Assembly: GCA_037447655.1 (NCBI GenBank)
Contig: JBBHKE010001149.1
Span: forward strand, 129,591 to 177,504
Direction of reading: 5' to 3'
Origin: Zygnema cylindricum
Taxonomy: Eukaryota > Streptophyta > Zygnematophyceae > Zygnematales > Zygnemataceae
Length of the DNA stretch: 47,914 nucleotides
Shown here: positions 46,670-47,914 of the stretch, in pieces
Layout: each line of letters begins with the position of its first letter
Position numbering within the stretch: the first letter of the stretch is position 1
Notes under the pieces: model-generated
Told to the model about the DNA's origin: nothing
Database searches by the model: none
What the model saw: the letters and a program-made list of their open reading frames with translations, nothing else
Position numbers and translations under genes: made by a program

Positions 46670-47914
46670 CATTATTGCTGATTGAATCTGTGGGCACAGG
46701 GCAGCCAGGGCAGTGCTCCAACGACTGATTTAAATGATGTGCTCGATTTCCGTAAAGTTGCCAGACTAATTGGTGATACCGATGCAGTTGTTCAGGGAGT
46801 CAGTCGGCTTCAGAATGATTATGATTTTTCGGTTTTTGTTCTTGCGGGACGACCAGGTAAAGGGTCCTTGTTCATTTTCCTTTGTTGCCATGTTCAGCGG
46901 GTACTTATTGCAAATGCTAGTAGTAGACTTGCTAAGTTGAATCTGTTGTAATGTCCATGGTGTGATAACGGTAATCAGATATATAGAAGGTGGTATTTTT
47001 TTTGCTGTTTTCTTTATATGCCTGCTTTAAGAACTTAAAAAGTGGAATAAGAATGTTCAGATTGTATGGCCCAAACTTCGTGAATTGGTTTTTATTTCAC
47101 ACTGCCAAAAGTGGAGTTTGGATGTTTAGCCAATTGAAAGAACCATTTAGTGTCACAAAAAACGTTGAATTCATGCACACAAAATATAGTCCCATTAGTC
47201 GAAGGGCAATGTCATGTGATTTGCTCACAAGGAAGACTATGAATTAGTCCAGGTTATGCATTGAATTACTTCACAGTGCATTTTGAGGATCCAATAATGT
47301 GGGCCAAAATGTGAAGCATTGTAGAGGTGCATGTTGAACAACCCAGAACTCGCAGTAATTGGAGCAAAAAGTCGTTTAAAGATATCTGAGCTTGGTACAC
47401 TGTGTGTGGCCTAGAAAATGCACATACACTTATGAAAAGCATTTTTGTTTGAAAATTACGGGATTCTCCACGATAGGCTGGGCTGTTCATTCCTAGTCGG
47501 CTGTGACATACTAAGCTCCTAAAAGATTACAACTGCCGATGCGCGTGTGTTCTTTCTTATCTGCATAGTGCCTGTTCATGAAGTAAAGTGACAACACAAG
47601 TGCACCAAAGGAAGTTTGTAGGACGATGTTCCAGAGAAGAGTGACGCATATGGTTATTTACTTAAGAAAAATCACAAACTTGTAGGTTTTGACTTTGTAA
47701 CTAATGTGTTAAGGATTTACCTTATTGTTTGCAATTACCCAAGACCTTTTTTTTTCTTTTTTTACGATAGACCCTGATGTGGGGCTGAATGATGTTGTGA
47801 AATTGACTATATTCTTGAAACGAGATTAACGATGTGCTTTTTGAATTTACTGAAGTAAATGTTCGGCATGAGGGCAGACCTCTGCTATTGATAATTTGTA
47901 CATGTAATCATGGC
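46670..47914 (+). repeat. Second copy of ALKBH1 exon 2 region (tandem duplication, runs off the window)
   Basis: Matches 38890-40134 base for base at a constant offset of 7780, with about 8 substitutions in 1245 bp and no indels. It starts 34 bp upstream of the exon 2 acceptor, so exon 1 and the promoter are excluded, and continues past the right edge. The duplicated unit is therefore probably 38890-46669. Confidence 0.95.
46705..46856 (+). CDS. Duplicate ALKBH1 exon 2 (partial gene, rest outside window)
   Basis: Exact positional copy of exon 2 with both splice sites kept (acceptor AG before 46705, donor GTAAAG after 46856) and the reading frame intact. Two base changes fall in the exon: CGA to CGT (Arg, silent) and CCG to GCG (Pro to Ala, just before the conserved G-R-P-G). 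Without exon 1 the copy lacks a known start. Whether exons 3-8 follow is not visible. Confidence 0.75.

Overview
The window looks like nuclear DNA of a land plant. It holds two intact intron-containing genes of plant type: an AVT1-like vacuolar amino acid transporter and an ALKBH1-like 2OG/Fe(II) dioxygenase. The rest is dominated by nested Ty1/copia LTR retrotransposons and repeats. Nothing in it fits a prokaryote or organelle. The lineage within plants cannot be fixed from sequence alone. The copia family here primes from an internal part of initiator tRNA-Met, which is unusual for plant elements.

Layout. 1-1275 is the 3' part of a low-complexity, repeat-containing reading frame entering from the left. 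1276-2730 holds no gene I can support. 2731-2930 is a long CT-rich microsatellite. 2935-25922 is a multi-level nest of copia elements. Element E1 (minus strand) is broken by fragment A on its left and by element B (6363-25369) in its gag. B is broken by element C (7773-14168, both LTRs present) and by a D-family inverted structure (14491-23866). That structure is a reverse half-element and a forward element with a 5'-truncated LTR, which together form an inverted repeat with arms of about 3.55 kb.

25370-32757 is a direct tandem segmental duplication. Each unit carries an E-type LTR plus about 2 kb of its flank. Unit 1 holds a 468-bp MITE whose empty site survives in unit 2. 32758-34612 is intergenic and contains a decayed, inverted fragment resembling AVT1 exon 1. 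34613-38096 (minus) is the four-exon AVT1-like gene and 38314-42858 (plus) the eight-exon ALKBH1-like gene. Their start codons lie only 217 bp apart, head to head. 42859-46669 is intergenic with two related copies of a LINE-like C-terminal reading frame. From 46670 to the window end the sequence repeats 38890-40134 at a constant offset of 7780 bp with about 8 substitutions and no indels. This is a very young tandem duplication of ALKBH1 lacking exon 1, or an assembly artefact.

Functional view. AVT1 and ALKBH1 are the only apparently functional genes and probably share a short bidirectional promoter. The retroelements are all broken by stops or frameshifts. Their LTRs still show a consistent design: a cluster of GTAC palindromes around an inverted CCAAT box, an upstream CACGTG box, a hairpin with compensatory changes, and a gag start codon inside the end of the LTR so that the primer-binding site is translated. 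These shared LTR features are the most unusual signal in the window.
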